DNA from: Pollutimonas sp963712655
GTDB lineage: Bacteria > Pseudomonadota > Gammaproteobacteria > Burkholderiales > Burkholderiaceae_B
DNA: 64,000 bases
Assembly (NCBI GenBank): GCA_963712655.1
Contig: CAVQIT010000006.1
Span: 310,001-374,000, forward strand
Reading direction: 5' to 3'
Positions 38,573 to 46,130 of this stretch are shown here, one piece after another. The notes beneath the pieces were generated by a model. The model saw only the letters and a list, made by a program, of their open reading frames with translations. It was not told where the DNA came from and made no database searches. Positions within the stretch are counted from its first letter, which is position 1, and each line of letters starts with the position of its first letter. Position numbers and translations under genes: made by a program.

Positions 38573-39403
38573 ATGTCACATGAAAAAGAACGGGCTGCCC
38601 ATGCAGCAGGTAAGCGCATCCAGCATTTAAGCCGAATCAGCGGCAGCTGGATAGAGGTAGCGAACCCCAGTTGGTTCACTGATTACGAATACCGAATCCA
38701 CCCCGACGACATTGATCCGTATGACGAGGTCAAAGCAGCGCACGCCGCCGGTAAGCGCGTCCAGTTTAGCCATTGGCTAAGCAACGGTTGGCAAACCGTA
38801 TCCCATCCTCATTGGGTTCCCGGATATAGCTACAGAATCCACCCCGACGACCTACCCCAACCCACAGGAACCACCATGAACAAAATCGATGCACAAAAAC
38901 GCCTGACGGCCATTGAAACGGCACAAGAATCCATCAAGCAAGAAACAGCCGAGCTGCGCAAGATCATCGAAGCGCCTGAACCTGCAACGTCGTTGTTGAC
39001 TAAGCCGATGCCCCGTAGTGGCAAGGAGTATTGGAGTATCACTTTTATCAATGGCGGAGTTTGCGCGAACACTGCTTTCGCTGGATTCGCAACCGACTAC
39101 ATAGACAAGGGCAACATGTTCCAAAGTAAAGCCCTCGGAGAAGCATACGCTGACGCAGTCAACACCATGCTCTTGCTGCGCCACCAGCCTGGCACGGTCT
39201 CCAATAAGTACGAGCATCAGTTTGTCATTTGTATCGCTGGATCGGGCACCTCCATCGAAATCCTCTCCTACGACGACTTTACCTGCATTGCCTCGCGTAT
39301 CTCGCCTGCTTTCAAATACGAGGCTGACGCTAAGAAGGCTATCGAAGCCGTGGGCAGTGACCGCATCCTGCGCATGTTCAAGACCTTCCACCACGTCGCC
39401 TGA
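38573..39403 (+). CDS. Protein with duplicated 'HAAGKR...YRIHPDD' N-terminal repeat
   Basis: 276 residues, ATG at 38573. Residues about 8-48 and 53-93 are two copies of a module with AAHAAGKR, a conserved WxxVxxPxW and YRIHPDD, a unit seen singly or in series in phage proteins. A coiled coil follows (QKRLTAIETAQESIKQETAE), then an alpha/beta C-terminal domain. The initiation region has no strong Shine-Dalgarno sequence, so the start is less certain. Function unknown. Confidence 0.72.
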   Translation: MSHEKERAAHAAGKRIQHLSRISGSWIEVANPSWFTDYEYRIHPDDIDPYDEVKAAHAAGKRVQFSHWLSNGWQTVSHPHWVPGYSYRIHPDDLPQPTGTTMNKIDAQKRLTAIETAQESIKQETAELRKIIEAPEPATSLLTKPMPRSGKEYWSITFINGGVCANTAFAGFATDYIDKGNMFQSKALGEAYADAVNTMLLLRHQPGTVSNKYEHQFVICIAGSGTSIEILSYDDFTCIASRISPAFKYEADAKKAIEAVGSDRILRMFKTFHHVA

Positions 39404-39421
39404 CGCCAAGCGACTGAAGTC

Positions 39422-39445
39422 GGCCACCCGCACGGGTGGCCTTTT
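39422..39445 (+). terminator. GGCCACCC-type terminator
   Basis: GGCCACCC, GCAC, GGGTGGCC, TTTT. Confidence 0.88.
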
Positions 39446-39458
39446 ACTGGAGCCTACC

Positions 39459-39638
39459 ATGAAAAAATACGTTGTAGCCTGGTACATCGACATCGAAGCA
39501 GAATCGCCAGAAGATGCTGCACGACAAGCGCTTGCTATTCAGCGTAACCCAGAAAGCTTGGCAACGGTGTTTGATATTAAGGGAGACGGAAGCACCGTCA
39601 CCGTAGACGTTGAAGACCTTGACTGGGAGGAAGAGTGA
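39459..39638 (+). CDS. Hypothetical phage protein
   Basis: 59 residues, ATG at 39459 with GGAG upstream. MKKYVVAWYIDIEAESPEDA and ALAIQRNPESLATVFDI are typical of small phage ferredoxin-like proteins. Ends DWEEE; the next gene starts with GTG overlapping as GTGA. Confidence 0.68.
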   Translation: MKKYVVAWYIDIEAESPEDAARQALAIQRNPESLATVFDIKGDGSTVTVDVEDLDWEEE

Positions 39639-39976
39639 AAACGAAAACGACCCTACGACTTTCTGACGGTACCTTCAAACAGGTCGAAGGAGAAGACTTC
39701 ACCGTCAAACTAGCGGGCCAATCGGTCCGCTTTTTTGTGGACGACGAATCGGAAACCCTCACCCATGTCGATTCCGGTATGGGTATAGGGGGTCTGCGGG
39801 CCATTAAGGTGGCCAACTTCAAGTCCTACAGCAGAATGACGAATGCCGGCGCCGCGGAGATCCTCATCAACAAGTTGATCGCCGCCCGGGGAATCATTCA
39901 GGTCATGGCACGACTTGACAATGCTCCAAAATTGGAGGCCAACAATGAACACCAAAGCACGGGAACCGCACCGTAA
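39635..39976 (+). CDS. Hypothetical phage protein (GTG start)
   Basis: 113 residues from GTG at 39635, GTGA overlap with the previous stop and GGGAGG just upstream. Mostly beta (VKLAGQSVRFFVDDESETLT), then a helical end (AAEILINKLIAARGIIQV). No known family. Confidence 0.68.
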   Translation: MKTKTTLRLSDGTFKQVEGEDFTVKLAGQSVRFFVDDESETLTHVDSGMGIGGLRAIKVANFKSYSRMTNAGAAEILINKLIAARGIIQVMARLDNAPKLEANNEHQSTGTAP

Positions 39977-40172
39977 TGCCAAGGAGGTCAAGGACATATT
40001 TGGCTTTCAAACCATCGGCGGCCTCCACGCCAGCGTCCGGTGTGGAAGCTTCCCTCCACCCGATTTGGTTACTGGATTTTCAATCAAGAAATGCTACTGG
40101 GGTCTGTCTACCATCCTAAGGGAGCAACAAAGACGGGCGGCTAAAGTGAGCAAAAACTCAAGAAATGCTTGA
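39945..40172 (+). CDS. AlpA/excisionase-like HTH protein
   Basis: 75 residues, ATG at 39945 with GGAGG six bases upstream. FGFQTIGGLHASVRCGSFPPPD followed by FSIKKCYWGLSTILRE has the order of AlpA/excisionase-type winged HTH proteins (helix, GxFPxP wing, aromatic end). Such small proteins regulate prophage excision or late genes. It sits at the end of a unit, tail-to-tail with the minus-strand gene that follows. Confidence 0.62.
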   Translation: MNTKAREPHRNAKEVKDIFGFQTIGGLHASVRCGSFPPPDLVTGFSIKKCYWGLSTILREQQRRAAKVSKNSRNA

Positions 40173-40175
40173 CGC

Positions 40176-40481
40176 TCATACCCACTGAATCCACCACCCC
40201 TGATAGTACCTCTGCCCGTTTACCTCCTCAAAGCCCGCGATCATCATTGCCCGGTCGCTCATAAGCGTAAGTATCTGCGGGTCGCAAAGCCTAGGTATCG
40301 GCTCGGGCTGATCCAGCCCACCGTAAGCAAAGCTGGGGATTTTTAAGTAAGAGACATACCTGTTCAGGTCGCTATTCAGGACTGAAGCGTGCTCAATCGG
40401 ACCAGGAACAGGCGGGTCCCTGTCGCGCTCAGCCAGCTTCCTACCTAGCCTGTGTGTGCGGGTGACGGTGCATTTAGGCAT
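40176..40481 (-). CDS. Lone minus-strand gene in the early block, unknown
   Basis: 101 residues, ATG at 40481 (MPKCTV; a TTG at 40490 would add three residues). It contains LNRYVSYLKIPSFAYGG, then FEEVNGQRYYQGWW, which look evolved. It is the only convincing minus-strand gene between 18.2 and 64 kb, placed tail-to-tail with the HTH gene, and its upstream region has no certain promoter. Its isolation suggests a moron, an independently acquired cargo gene. Confidence 0.6.
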   Translation of the reverse strand: MPKCTVTRTHRLGRKLAERDRDPPVPGPIEHASVLNSDLNRYVSYLKIPSFAYGGLDQPEPIPRLCDPQILTLMSDRAMMIAGFEEVNGQRYYQGWWIQWV

Positions 40482-40570
40482 GATTTTCAATAACTGTACA
40501 AATTAACAGTATTTTTACCACATCGGCGGTTTAAGTGAAATCCATGCCCAAGCAGACTACGCAACTAACC

Positions 40571-40592
40571 AAGCACCTTCGGGTGCTTTTTT
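40571..40592 (+). terminator. Rho-independent terminator (TTCG loop)
   Basis: AAGCACC, TTCG, GGTGCTT, TTTT. It lies just upstream of the 40607 gene. Confidence 0.85.
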
Positions 40593-40606
40593 AATGGACG
40601 GACCAA

Positions 40607-41068
40607 ATGACAACCTTCCACTACATGCAGAACCCAGATGGCGGCGTGCACCAAACAACCAACCCAGACTGGCACCCAGAACTCAAGAAGATCACACGCG
40701 CTGAAGGCCAGCGCCTAATGAAGGAGCAATCCAGAACAGACCTGAGAAAGATACTCAAACCCAAGGACCGCATTTACACGGTTCTGCGCAAAGTATCCGC
40801 CTCGGGTATGAGCCGCCACATCTCGTTCCTCATTGTGGACGATGGCGAACTACAGAGTCTGGACTGGAGCATCGGCCAGGCACTCGGCTTGAAGATGGCT
40901 GAGCCTGCGGGTCTGAAGATCGATGGCTGCGGAATGGACATGGGTTTTGCAACAGTCTACAACCTTGGCCGCGCACTCTGGCCGAATGGCACACCAGAAC
41001 CTCACAGCAGCCGCAATGGTGAACCCGACAACGATGGCGGCTACGCCCTAAAGCATGAATGGATATGA
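40607..41068 (+). CDS. Conserved phage protein (VSASGMSRHI / GCGMDMGF type)
   Basis: 153 residues, ATG at 40607. The ordered motifs TVLRKVSASGMSRHISF, then GLKIDGCGMDMGFATVYNLG and GGYALKHEW are the signature of a common phage family found in many tailed phages; its role is unknown. Length agrees with the family. Confidence 0.82.
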   Translation: MTTFHYMQNPDGGVHQTTNPDWHPELKKITRAEGQRLMKEQSRTDLRKILKPKDRIYTVLRKVSASGMSRHISFLIVDDGELQSLDWSIGQALGLKMAEPAGLKIDGCGMDMGFATVYNLGRALWPNGTPEPHSSRNGEPDNDGGYALKHEWI

Positions 41069-41069
41069 C

Positions 41070-41258
41070 ATGAAAACCAAAAATCAAGAGCAGAGCACTA
41101 CAGACAAGAACCTAATTCCTGCACCCCTGGAGGATCGGGTGAAGCGCAGGGTCCATCTCGACCTTACCGAGGAAGATCACGTTGACCTGCACTGGCAGGT
41201 TGACGGGCTGATTACGCGAGACACAAAATTCTTTGGAGACCCCTATGCTACGTGGTGA
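41070..41258 (+). CDS. Hypothetical phage protein
   Basis: 62 residues, ATG at 41070. Charged N-terminus (KTKNQEQSTTDKNLIPAPLE) followed by HLDLTEEDHVDLHWQVDG. Overlaps the next gene by 14 bases. Confidence 0.65.
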   Translation: MKTKNQEQSTTDKNLIPAPLEDRVKRRVHLDLTEEDHVDLHWQVDGLITRDTKFFGDPYATW

Positions 41259-41850
41259 CAACGTCATTGCCTCCCGCGACGTTATTGCGCGGATCGAAGA
41301 ACTAAGGGACCAACTGGTCCCTTTGTTTATTTTTGGCTACAACATGCCGGGCTATGGTCCCGACATGGAACCCCAACAGTATGACGACGAGGATGAGGCA
41401 CTCGAAGCACTGCGGTCTGCCCTGCAGGAGCGGCTGGACGAATTAGAAGATGATGCCGAACGGGAAGACGACTGCGAGGCCCTGCGTGAAGCACTTGGCG
41501 CCAACCCCACGGCCGAGGGAGAGATAGCCTTCACCGTCGCCGGCTTCGCGTACTGGATCGATAACAAAGGAGAAACTGGCCTGGACGACGATGAGCGCGA
41601 AGAACTTGAGGAATTGGAGGCTCTGGCCAAGGAAGGTGAGGCCTACTGCGATGACTGGCACTACGGATCAACCTTCATTCGTGAGGACTATTTCCAAAGG
41701 TATGCAGAGGAATTCGCAGAAGACATAGGGTTGGTCAACAGGGACGCAACCTGGCCTAACAACCACATTGACTGGGAATCTGCCGCGGACGACTTACGGC
41801 AAGACTACACCGAACTCAAATTCGGCGATGAAACCTACCTGGCACGCTGA
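41245..41850 (+). CDS. Acidic conserved phage protein (HIDWESAADDL type)
   Basis: 201 residues, ATG at 41245 with GGAG upstream, preferred to the ATG at 41233. A very acidic middle (QYDDEDEALEALRSALQERL, EREDDCEALRE) flanks a coiled region. The end FAEDIGLVN, NHIDWESAADDLRQDYTELKF, YLAR is a common phage module. The strong acidity could indicate DNA mimicry, but that is only a charge argument. Confidence 0.76.
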   Translation: MLRGDNVIASRDVIARIEELRDQLVPLFIFGYNMPGYGPDMEPQQYDDEDEALEALRSALQERLDELEDDAEREDDCEALREALGANPTAEGEIAFTVAGFAYWIDNKGETGLDDDEREELEELEALAKEGEAYCDDWHYGSTFIREDYFQRYAEEFAEDIGLVNRDATWPNNHIDWESAADDLRQDYTELKFGDETYLAR

Positions 41851-41879
41851 CGCCACTCACCCTACCGGAGCCACCATCC

Positions 41880-42542
41880 ATGAATACCGCAATAATCAAT
41901 ATACCCTTCCAAGGGTTTTACCAGAGCACGTACAACGGTTCAATAGACTCCAACGAAGAACAGGAAGCGGAGCACTTCCATGAGGAAGATCCACGCCTCG
42001 ATGCAATCGAGTATGCGAGCATCCTGTGGCACTGCGCCGACTACCCGGCCATGTTCGTCGAGATCGCCAAGAGGTATACAGAGTGCTTTTGCGAATACAT
42101 CCGGGAGGAAACTGGCGTCGAACTAGGGCTTGAGTTCGAGGAAATGACCTCACCCCGCGAATACAACTTCACCACCGACCGCATATTCGCCAAGATTCCG
42201 CTATGGGCAATGGGGAGTCTGCGCATACGTACTGACAAGCTGGTCCTGGCTGCCGCCGTCAGGGATCGCCATTCCAGCCGTGACGGATTCATCAGCTTCT
42301 ACCCCAACAAGCTGAGCGAATGGCCCCAAGAGATTCAGGACTGGGATGAGAACCACCTTGGCACCCTGCTCGCCGCCTTTATGGAAGAGCACGTGGATAA
42401 GGATTGGGGATGGGCGGTCTATTACAAGGTGGATGACTGCGGATTCATAGGCGAGGTGTACCCCAACTGCGTCGATTGGACCAAGTTTGAGGAGCTGAAG
42501 GCGGAGAAGCTGGCAGAACTTGTGGAATCCTGCGATGGGTAA
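41880..42542 (+). CDS. Conserved phage protein, unknown
   Basis: 220 residues, ATG at 41880. NIPFQGFYQSTYNGSID, EYASILWHCADYPAMFVEIA, FEEMTSPREYNFTTDRIFAK and FMEEHVDKDWGW form a pattern I associate with phage proteins of unknown role beside the two neighbours. Ends overlapping the next start. Confidence 0.74.
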   Translation: MNTAIINIPFQGFYQSTYNGSIDSNEEQEAEHFHEEDPRLDAIEYASILWHCADYPAMFVEIAKRYTECFCEYIREETGVELGLEFEEMTSPREYNFTTDRIFAKIPLWAMGSLRIRTDKLVLAAAVRDRHSSRDGFISFYPNKLSEWPQEIQDWDENHLGTLLAAFMEEHVDKDWGWAVYYKVDDCGFIGEVYPNCVDWTKFEELKAEKLAELVESCDG

Positions 42543-42765
42543 CAAGTTCATTATCGACGCGCCAACATCTTCGGGCAAGGTGATCAAGCGGCGCCTGGGT
42601 AACCTCAAGACTACTTTGACGCTGGACTACCGCGGCCCCTACACCCAGGCGCCGGAGGCCTGCCAGATATATGTAGAGACTACATGGACGGAAGACGAGC
42701 TTGACCTGTGGCTATGGAAATCGAAAGGTATTGACTATATAGGGGTTGCAGATGCAGAAGCATAG
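42535..42765 (+). CDS. Hypothetical phage protein
   Basis: 76 residues, ATG at 42535, eight-base overlap with the previous gene. Mixed alpha/beta with YTQAPEACQIYVETTWTEDE. Family not recognised. Confidence 0.64.
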   Translation: MGNKFIIDAPTSSGKVIKRRLGNLKTTLTLDYRGPYTQAPEACQIYVETTWTEDELDLWLWKSKGIDYIGVADAEA

Positions 42766-43039
42766 CGAAGCACACATACTCATATCGTACCTGCCCCACG
42801 CAGAGGCAGTGCCGAAACTGTTCTTCGAGCACTACATGAAACTGTGGAATATAGACAAAGAGCCCTACAGGGCTCTTTCCAATTGCGAAGACCCGGCGTA
42901 CTGGGAAACCTTCGAGGTGCTGCTCAAGCGTGCAACGCTCAGCGACCCCTGGGGCAACACCTGGGGCCTCTATTACGACGGCGACCTGTACGCAGTACCA
43001 CTTGAGGAGGTTGCCCATGAGAACCGAAACCACCACTAA
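42752..43039 (+). CDS. Hypothetical phage protein
   Basis: 95 residues, ATG at 42752 with AGGGG six bases upstream (TTG at 42746 is an alternative). Aromatic and acidic (LFFEHYMKLWNIDKEPYRAL). Overlaps the next gene by 23 bases. Confidence 0.66.
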   Translation: MQKHSEAHILISYLPHAEAVPKLFFEHYMKLWNIDKEPYRALSNCEDPAYWETFEVLLKRATLSDPWGNTWGLYYDGDLYAVPLEEVAHENRNHH

Positions 43040-43619
43040 AACCCTCTACAAATTCGATGAATTGTCGGACAAATCGAAAGAAAAAGCTATCGAGAAACTG
43101 CGGACCAGTGACTATTACCTAGATCACGACTGGTGGGAGTTCGTTTATGAAGAATCCATAATCATAGGAAATCTATTCGGTCTGTGCATAGACCGGATTT
43201 TCTTCAGTGGATTTTCCTTTCAAGGGGATGGCGCCTGTTTTGAGGGCCGGTACGCCTACCGTAAAGGTGCACTGAAGGACGTACAGACCTATGCACCCCA
43301 AGACAAAGAGTTGCATCGCATTGTCAAAGGCCTTCAAGAGGCTCAGCGAAAAAGCTTTTACCAACTGGAAGCTCGCGTTAAGCACAGTGGCTTCTACAGC
43401 CATTCAGGCTGTACACACATCGACGTAGCGCACGCTGAAGATAGCTACCGGGACATCGGTGACGCAGAAGACGACATCAACGACCTGCTGCGCTGCTACA
43501 TGAACTGGATATACAAGTGCCTGAGGGATGAATACGACTGGCACATGGCTGATGAGCAGGTGGCAGAGAGCCTTAGCTCCCATGATTGTGAGTTCCTGGT
43601 CGACGGAACCGCTTACTAA
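43017..43619 (+). CDS. Conserved phage protein (YKFDELSDKSKEKA / FSGFSFQGDGACF type)
   Basis: 200 residues, ATG at 43017 with TTGAGGAGG upstream; the longer ORF begins inside earlier genes. LYKFDELSDKSKEKAIE, DHDWWEFVYEESIIIGNLFG, RIFFSGFSFQGDGACFEG and the long helical C-terminus match a widespread phage family sometimes annotated as an antitoxin-like protein; evidence for that is weak. Confidence 0.8.
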   Translation: MRTETTTKTLYKFDELSDKSKEKAIEKLRTSDYYLDHDWWEFVYEESIIIGNLFGLCIDRIFFSGFSFQGDGACFEGRYAYRKGALKDVQTYAPQDKELHRIVKGLQEAQRKSFYQLEARVKHSGFYSHSGCTHIDVAHAEDSYRDIGDAEDDINDLLRCYMNWIYKCLRDEYDWHMADEQVAESLSSHDCEFLVDGTAY

Positions 43620-43645
43620 ACCAACCTTAACCCAAAGAGAATGCA

Positions 43646-43975
43646 ATGGTCGGAATCAAAGAACGTCTCAAAAAAATCTTCCCGGGTAACCAGGCTCCTC
43701 CATTGGATATGGATATGTTCACTCGGCAAAGCAAACTGATCAACCAACTGTTGGCTGGCAACGAGGAGCTGCTGCACGCCAATCAGCAGTTGATGGCTGA
43801 CAAACTGTGGATGCTACAGATATTGGACGTGCTGGAGGCCAAATTCAGCAAAAACGGCTACCTACTTATGGATGCGGTAACCCTCACTCGTAGCGAATTG
43901 GAAGATATCTGGCCACGGGTCGGCTATGGACTCCTGGGCGACACGTTGCAACCCCCTACCCTATCGGTCCACTGA
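43646..43975 (+). CDS. Hypothetical phage protein
   Basis: 109 residues, ATG at 43646. Helical and Leu-rich with a coiled segment (SKLINQLLAGNEELLHANQQ). Amphipathic; could oligomerise. No known family. Confidence 0.66.
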   Translation: MVGIKERLKKIFPGNQAPPLDMDMFTRQSKLINQLLAGNEELLHANQQLMADKLWMLQILDVLEAKFSKNGYLLMDAVTLTRSELEDIWPRVGYGLLGDTLQPPTLSVH

Positions 43976-44031
43976 CCAACATGTTCGCTAACCTATTTTC
44001 ACTCAACAGAACAGTCAAAACAGAGAATCAA

Positions 44032-44346
44032 ATGGCAACGCTTACCTTGAAGAAAAAACAAGCAGTTGAACTTCCAGCCACCAAACCCAAGTTCAACCGC
44101 TACGACCTGGCCAACCATAATCTTGACATCAAGCTCACCCCGAAAGCGGAACCGCTTGAGCGTCAGATGATCTTGCAAAACCAGCGTGGATTCTCCGCGG
44201 TAATCGGCCAACGCTACCAACACCAGGTCGATGCAGTGAATTTTCTGATGATGACCAGAACCCTAACCACTACACAAGCCACCAGCGCCCGTCGCAAACT
44301 CCACAAGATGATCGCACGGGACATCGTACATGGTCTCAACTTATGA
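44032..44346 (+). CDS. Hypothetical basic protein
   Basis: 104 residues from ATG 44032 (MATLTLKKK); an in-frame ATG at 43981 would add 17 residues, and neither start has a strong Shine-Dalgarno site. Strongly basic, with LPATKPKFNRYDLANHN and TSARRKLHKMIARDIVHG; may bind nucleic acid. Confidence 0.62.
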   Translation: MATLTLKKKQAVELPATKPKFNRYDLANHNLDIKLTPKAEPLERQMILQNQRGFSAVIGQRYQHQVDAVNFLMMTRTLTTTQATSARRKLHKMIARDIVHGLNL

Positions 44347-44355
44347 GGGGCAGAC

Positions 44356-44556
44356 ATGGAAGTATGTACTGAAGAATTCAACCCAGGGCGCCTTACAAAG
44401 TGGCGCCCTAATCATATTGTCTACGACTCTGGGTTTTCCGAGCCGCTCACTGAACTCATCGAGAAAGAGTACATGTGGTCGGCCCGGGTAGCCAAAGAAT
44501 CCACCGAGATAATAAGCCAAATGCTAAAGGGCCGACGCAATGGAAATACTCATTAA
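44356..44556 (+). CDS. Hypothetical phage protein
   Basis: 66 residues, ATG at 44356 with GAGGGGC upstream. Starts MEVCTEEFNPGRLTKWRPNH; helical end. The following small open frame begins inside it. Confidence 0.62.
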   Translation: MEVCTEEFNPGRLTKWRPNHIVYDSGFSEPLTELIEKEYMWSARVAKESTEIISQMLKGRRNGNTH

Positions 44557-44715
44557 GGCGATGCTGACAAGTTTCGCGGTAACACTTTTGGCATCGTAGC
44601 GGTGGCCTTGAACGGGGGCAGGATTGGGGCGTTAGGCTTTCTCAGCGCCACGTTGGCTATGGTGGGCGGTGCCCTGTCCATAGTCCTGTTCATCGCTATG
44701 GTGTGCAATGCTTGA
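44540..44715 (+). pseudogene. Possible frame-broken small membrane protein
   Basis: The ATG at 44540 gives only 19 residues (MEILIKAMLTS...). A second frame runs to TGA at 44713-44715 and encodes a hydrophobic segment (LGFLSATLAMVGGALSIVLF) that reads like a real membrane protein, with only a GTG at 44602 as start. A one-base change near 44555 would join the two. Low certainty. Confidence 0.25.
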
Positions 44716-44733
44716 ACAACAGAAAGGAAATCA

Positions 44734-44850
44734 ATGATTCAACGATTCAAACCTCACCGTGTCCGTAGCTACAAAGCGGCAGACATCACCAAGCCTTTCC
44801 GTACTTATGGCCGGCTGCACCAGGTGCTGCGCGGCTGGTCCACCGTATAA
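44734..44850 (+). CDS. Small basic protein
   Basis: 38 residues, ATG at 44734 with AAAGGA six bases upstream. Very basic (RFKPHRVRSYKAADITKPFR). Function not recognised. Confidence 0.55.
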   Translation: MIQRFKPHRVRSYKAADITKPFRTYGRLHQVLRGWSTV

Positions 44851-44863
44851 CCAAGGAGGCTGG

Positions 44864-45109
44864 ATGGACACCCAAACCGGAAACAATATTTATGAGGTAG
44901 GGCTGCACAGGCTTGTCACCACCACCGAGGCACTCGCAGTATTTGTACGAGCTGACAATGAGCAGGAAGCAGTTGAACTGGCCTATGCTAAGGCTGAGTT
45001 CGGTGGAGGCCAAGTTACCCACATCAGGACTGATACAACCGTTGAAGTAGAGAACGGCTACGTGCAGTTCGTATCAAAGGTATCGCATAATGAAATTCAC
45101 CACGCTTGA
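44864..45109 (+). CDS. Hypothetical phage protein
   Basis: 81 residues, ATG at 44864 with AAGGAGG six bases away. YEVGLHRLVTTTEALAVFVR and NEQEAVELAYAKAEFGGGQV resemble small phage proteins of ferredoxin-like fold. Overlaps the next gene by 20 bases. Confidence 0.66.
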   Translation: MDTQTGNNIYEVGLHRLVTTTEALAVFVRADNEQEAVELAYAKAEFGGGQVTHIRTDTTVEVENGYVQFVSKVSHNEIHHA

Positions 45110-45245
45110 GGAGCTGAAGCAGGCGTTGGCCGATGCCATGCGCCCTTCCGATTGCCCCTGCGCTACGCCGCTGGATCGCGCTAACACTATCCTCGCCCTG
45201 CGAGAAATACGCAAAGCCCTGGCGCCGGTAAAATCACTTGGCTAA
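45090..45245 (+). CDS. Small hypothetical protein
   Basis: 51 residues, ATG at 45090 inside the previous gene. Helical, with SDCPCATPLDRA in the middle, which carries two Cys. Function not recognised. Confidence 0.58.
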   Translation: MKFTTLEELKQALADAMRPSDCPCATPLDRANTILALREIRKALAPVKSLG

Positions 45246-45266
45246 TCAAACTAAAGGGAGGATCAG

Positions 45267-45500
45267 ATGGCCCAACTTATTGTAGTGGGGCACGATGGCG
45301 ACCGCTTGAGGTTCTTCGACGTGTCGCAAGTCACCGCCGAGACACTTGAGAGAGCGGTGCCAATGCTCGACAAACGTGAAACGTCCTACTACGAGGCCGC
45401 CACCAACAATGGCTTCAATGTCGTTCAACGCTTCATCTACGCAGTAACCGCGCAGAATACCCAGCGCACCTGCAATCTACTTCACGACTTAGGCTTCTAA
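45267..45500 (+). CDS. Hypothetical phage protein
   Basis: 77 residues, ATG at 45267 with GGGAGGA upstream. Mixed alpha/beta (AQLIVVGHDGDRLRFFDVSQ). Followed by a structured 110-base gap. Confidence 0.66.
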   Translation: MAQLIVVGHDGDRLRFFDVSQVTAETLERAVPMLDKRETSYYEAATNNGFNVVQRFIYAVTAQNTQRTCNLLHDLGF

Positions 45501-45508
45501 GCCACCCA

Positions 45509-45574
45509 CCCCAGAGCACAGGCAACAGCCCTGACCACTTGGTCAACGGCTGCGTAGCCGTTCGCGCTTTGGGG
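45509..45574 (+). ncRNA. Predicted branched RNA structure between genes
   Basis: CCCCAGAGC (45509-45517) pairs with GCTTTGGGG (45566-45574) with one G-U; inside are TGACCA/TGGTCA (45532-45537, 45540-45545), ACGGCT/AGCCGT (45546-45551, 45556-45561) and a short GGC/GCC arm. No U tract or tRNA consensus. It lies in the 112-base gap before the 45613 gene and may control its translation or RNA decay. Confidence 0.45.
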
Positions 45575-45612
45575 CTAAACGCACACCAAATCGAACACAA
45601 AGAGGCATCTCC

Positions 45613-46128
45613 GTGCTAGTAAGAATAGAAAAGAATAAAGAGGGTTGGGCCGTGTTCGCCCTGTCCGGGCAGCTTTACGGACAAATCATCGCTCAAACGG
45701 AAGGGGTACGGCTGTCAAAGCCCCGCTTCCAATCTGCCACGATCACGGGCTACTTGGATGCCATGTATGGCGCCCAAGTACGGGACACAGCACTTGAGGA
45801 CATCGACGTGGCAAGGTCCTTAGGGCTGAACGGAATCTTCATGACGTGCCACCGCGAAGCAATCCGAGACACGAAAAACTCAGGCTGGTTCGACTCTCAA
45901 GGGAAGCAGAGTCTCATCGAAGCTCGCTACGTCACTGCAATGGGTGAACGAGTCTATTACTCAACACAGGAAGATATTGATGCCGACAGGGCCGAGCACC
46001 ACCCTATGGAGATACCCGACAACGCAGGGATACCAGAAAGCGTGGCCTCGCCCGTGCACGTCTGGACAGCCTGGGACCACTTCCGGGCGTTCCTAACCAA
46101 ATTAAAGAACGTAATTATGGGGAGGTAA
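45613..46128 (+). CDS. Hypothetical phage protein (GTG start)
   Basis: 171 residues from GTG at 45613 with AGAGG upstream. Contains EGWAVFALSGQLYGQII and DTALEDIDVARSLGLNG, alpha/beta. Next to the helicase gene, two bases from its start, so perhaps a replication accessory; nothing in the sequence proves it. Confidence 0.66.
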   Translation: MLVRIEKNKEGWAVFALSGQLYGQIIAQTEGVRLSKPRFQSATITGYLDAMYGAQVRDTALEDIDVARSLGLNGIFMTCHREAIRDTKNSGWFDSQGKQSLIEARYVTAMGERVYYSTQEDIDADRAEHHPMEIPDNAGIPESVASPVHVWTAWDHFRAFLTKLKNVIMGR

Positions 46129-46130
46129 AT

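Noticed and set aside
38500..38583. Short plus-strand ORF beginning ATGGACCCTGCAG
   Set aside because: It runs straight through a perfect terminator hairpin and U tract, so it is not a gene.
45501..45612. tRNA gene
   Set aside because: Although several arms can form, loop sizes and the T-loop sequence do not fit a tRNA.
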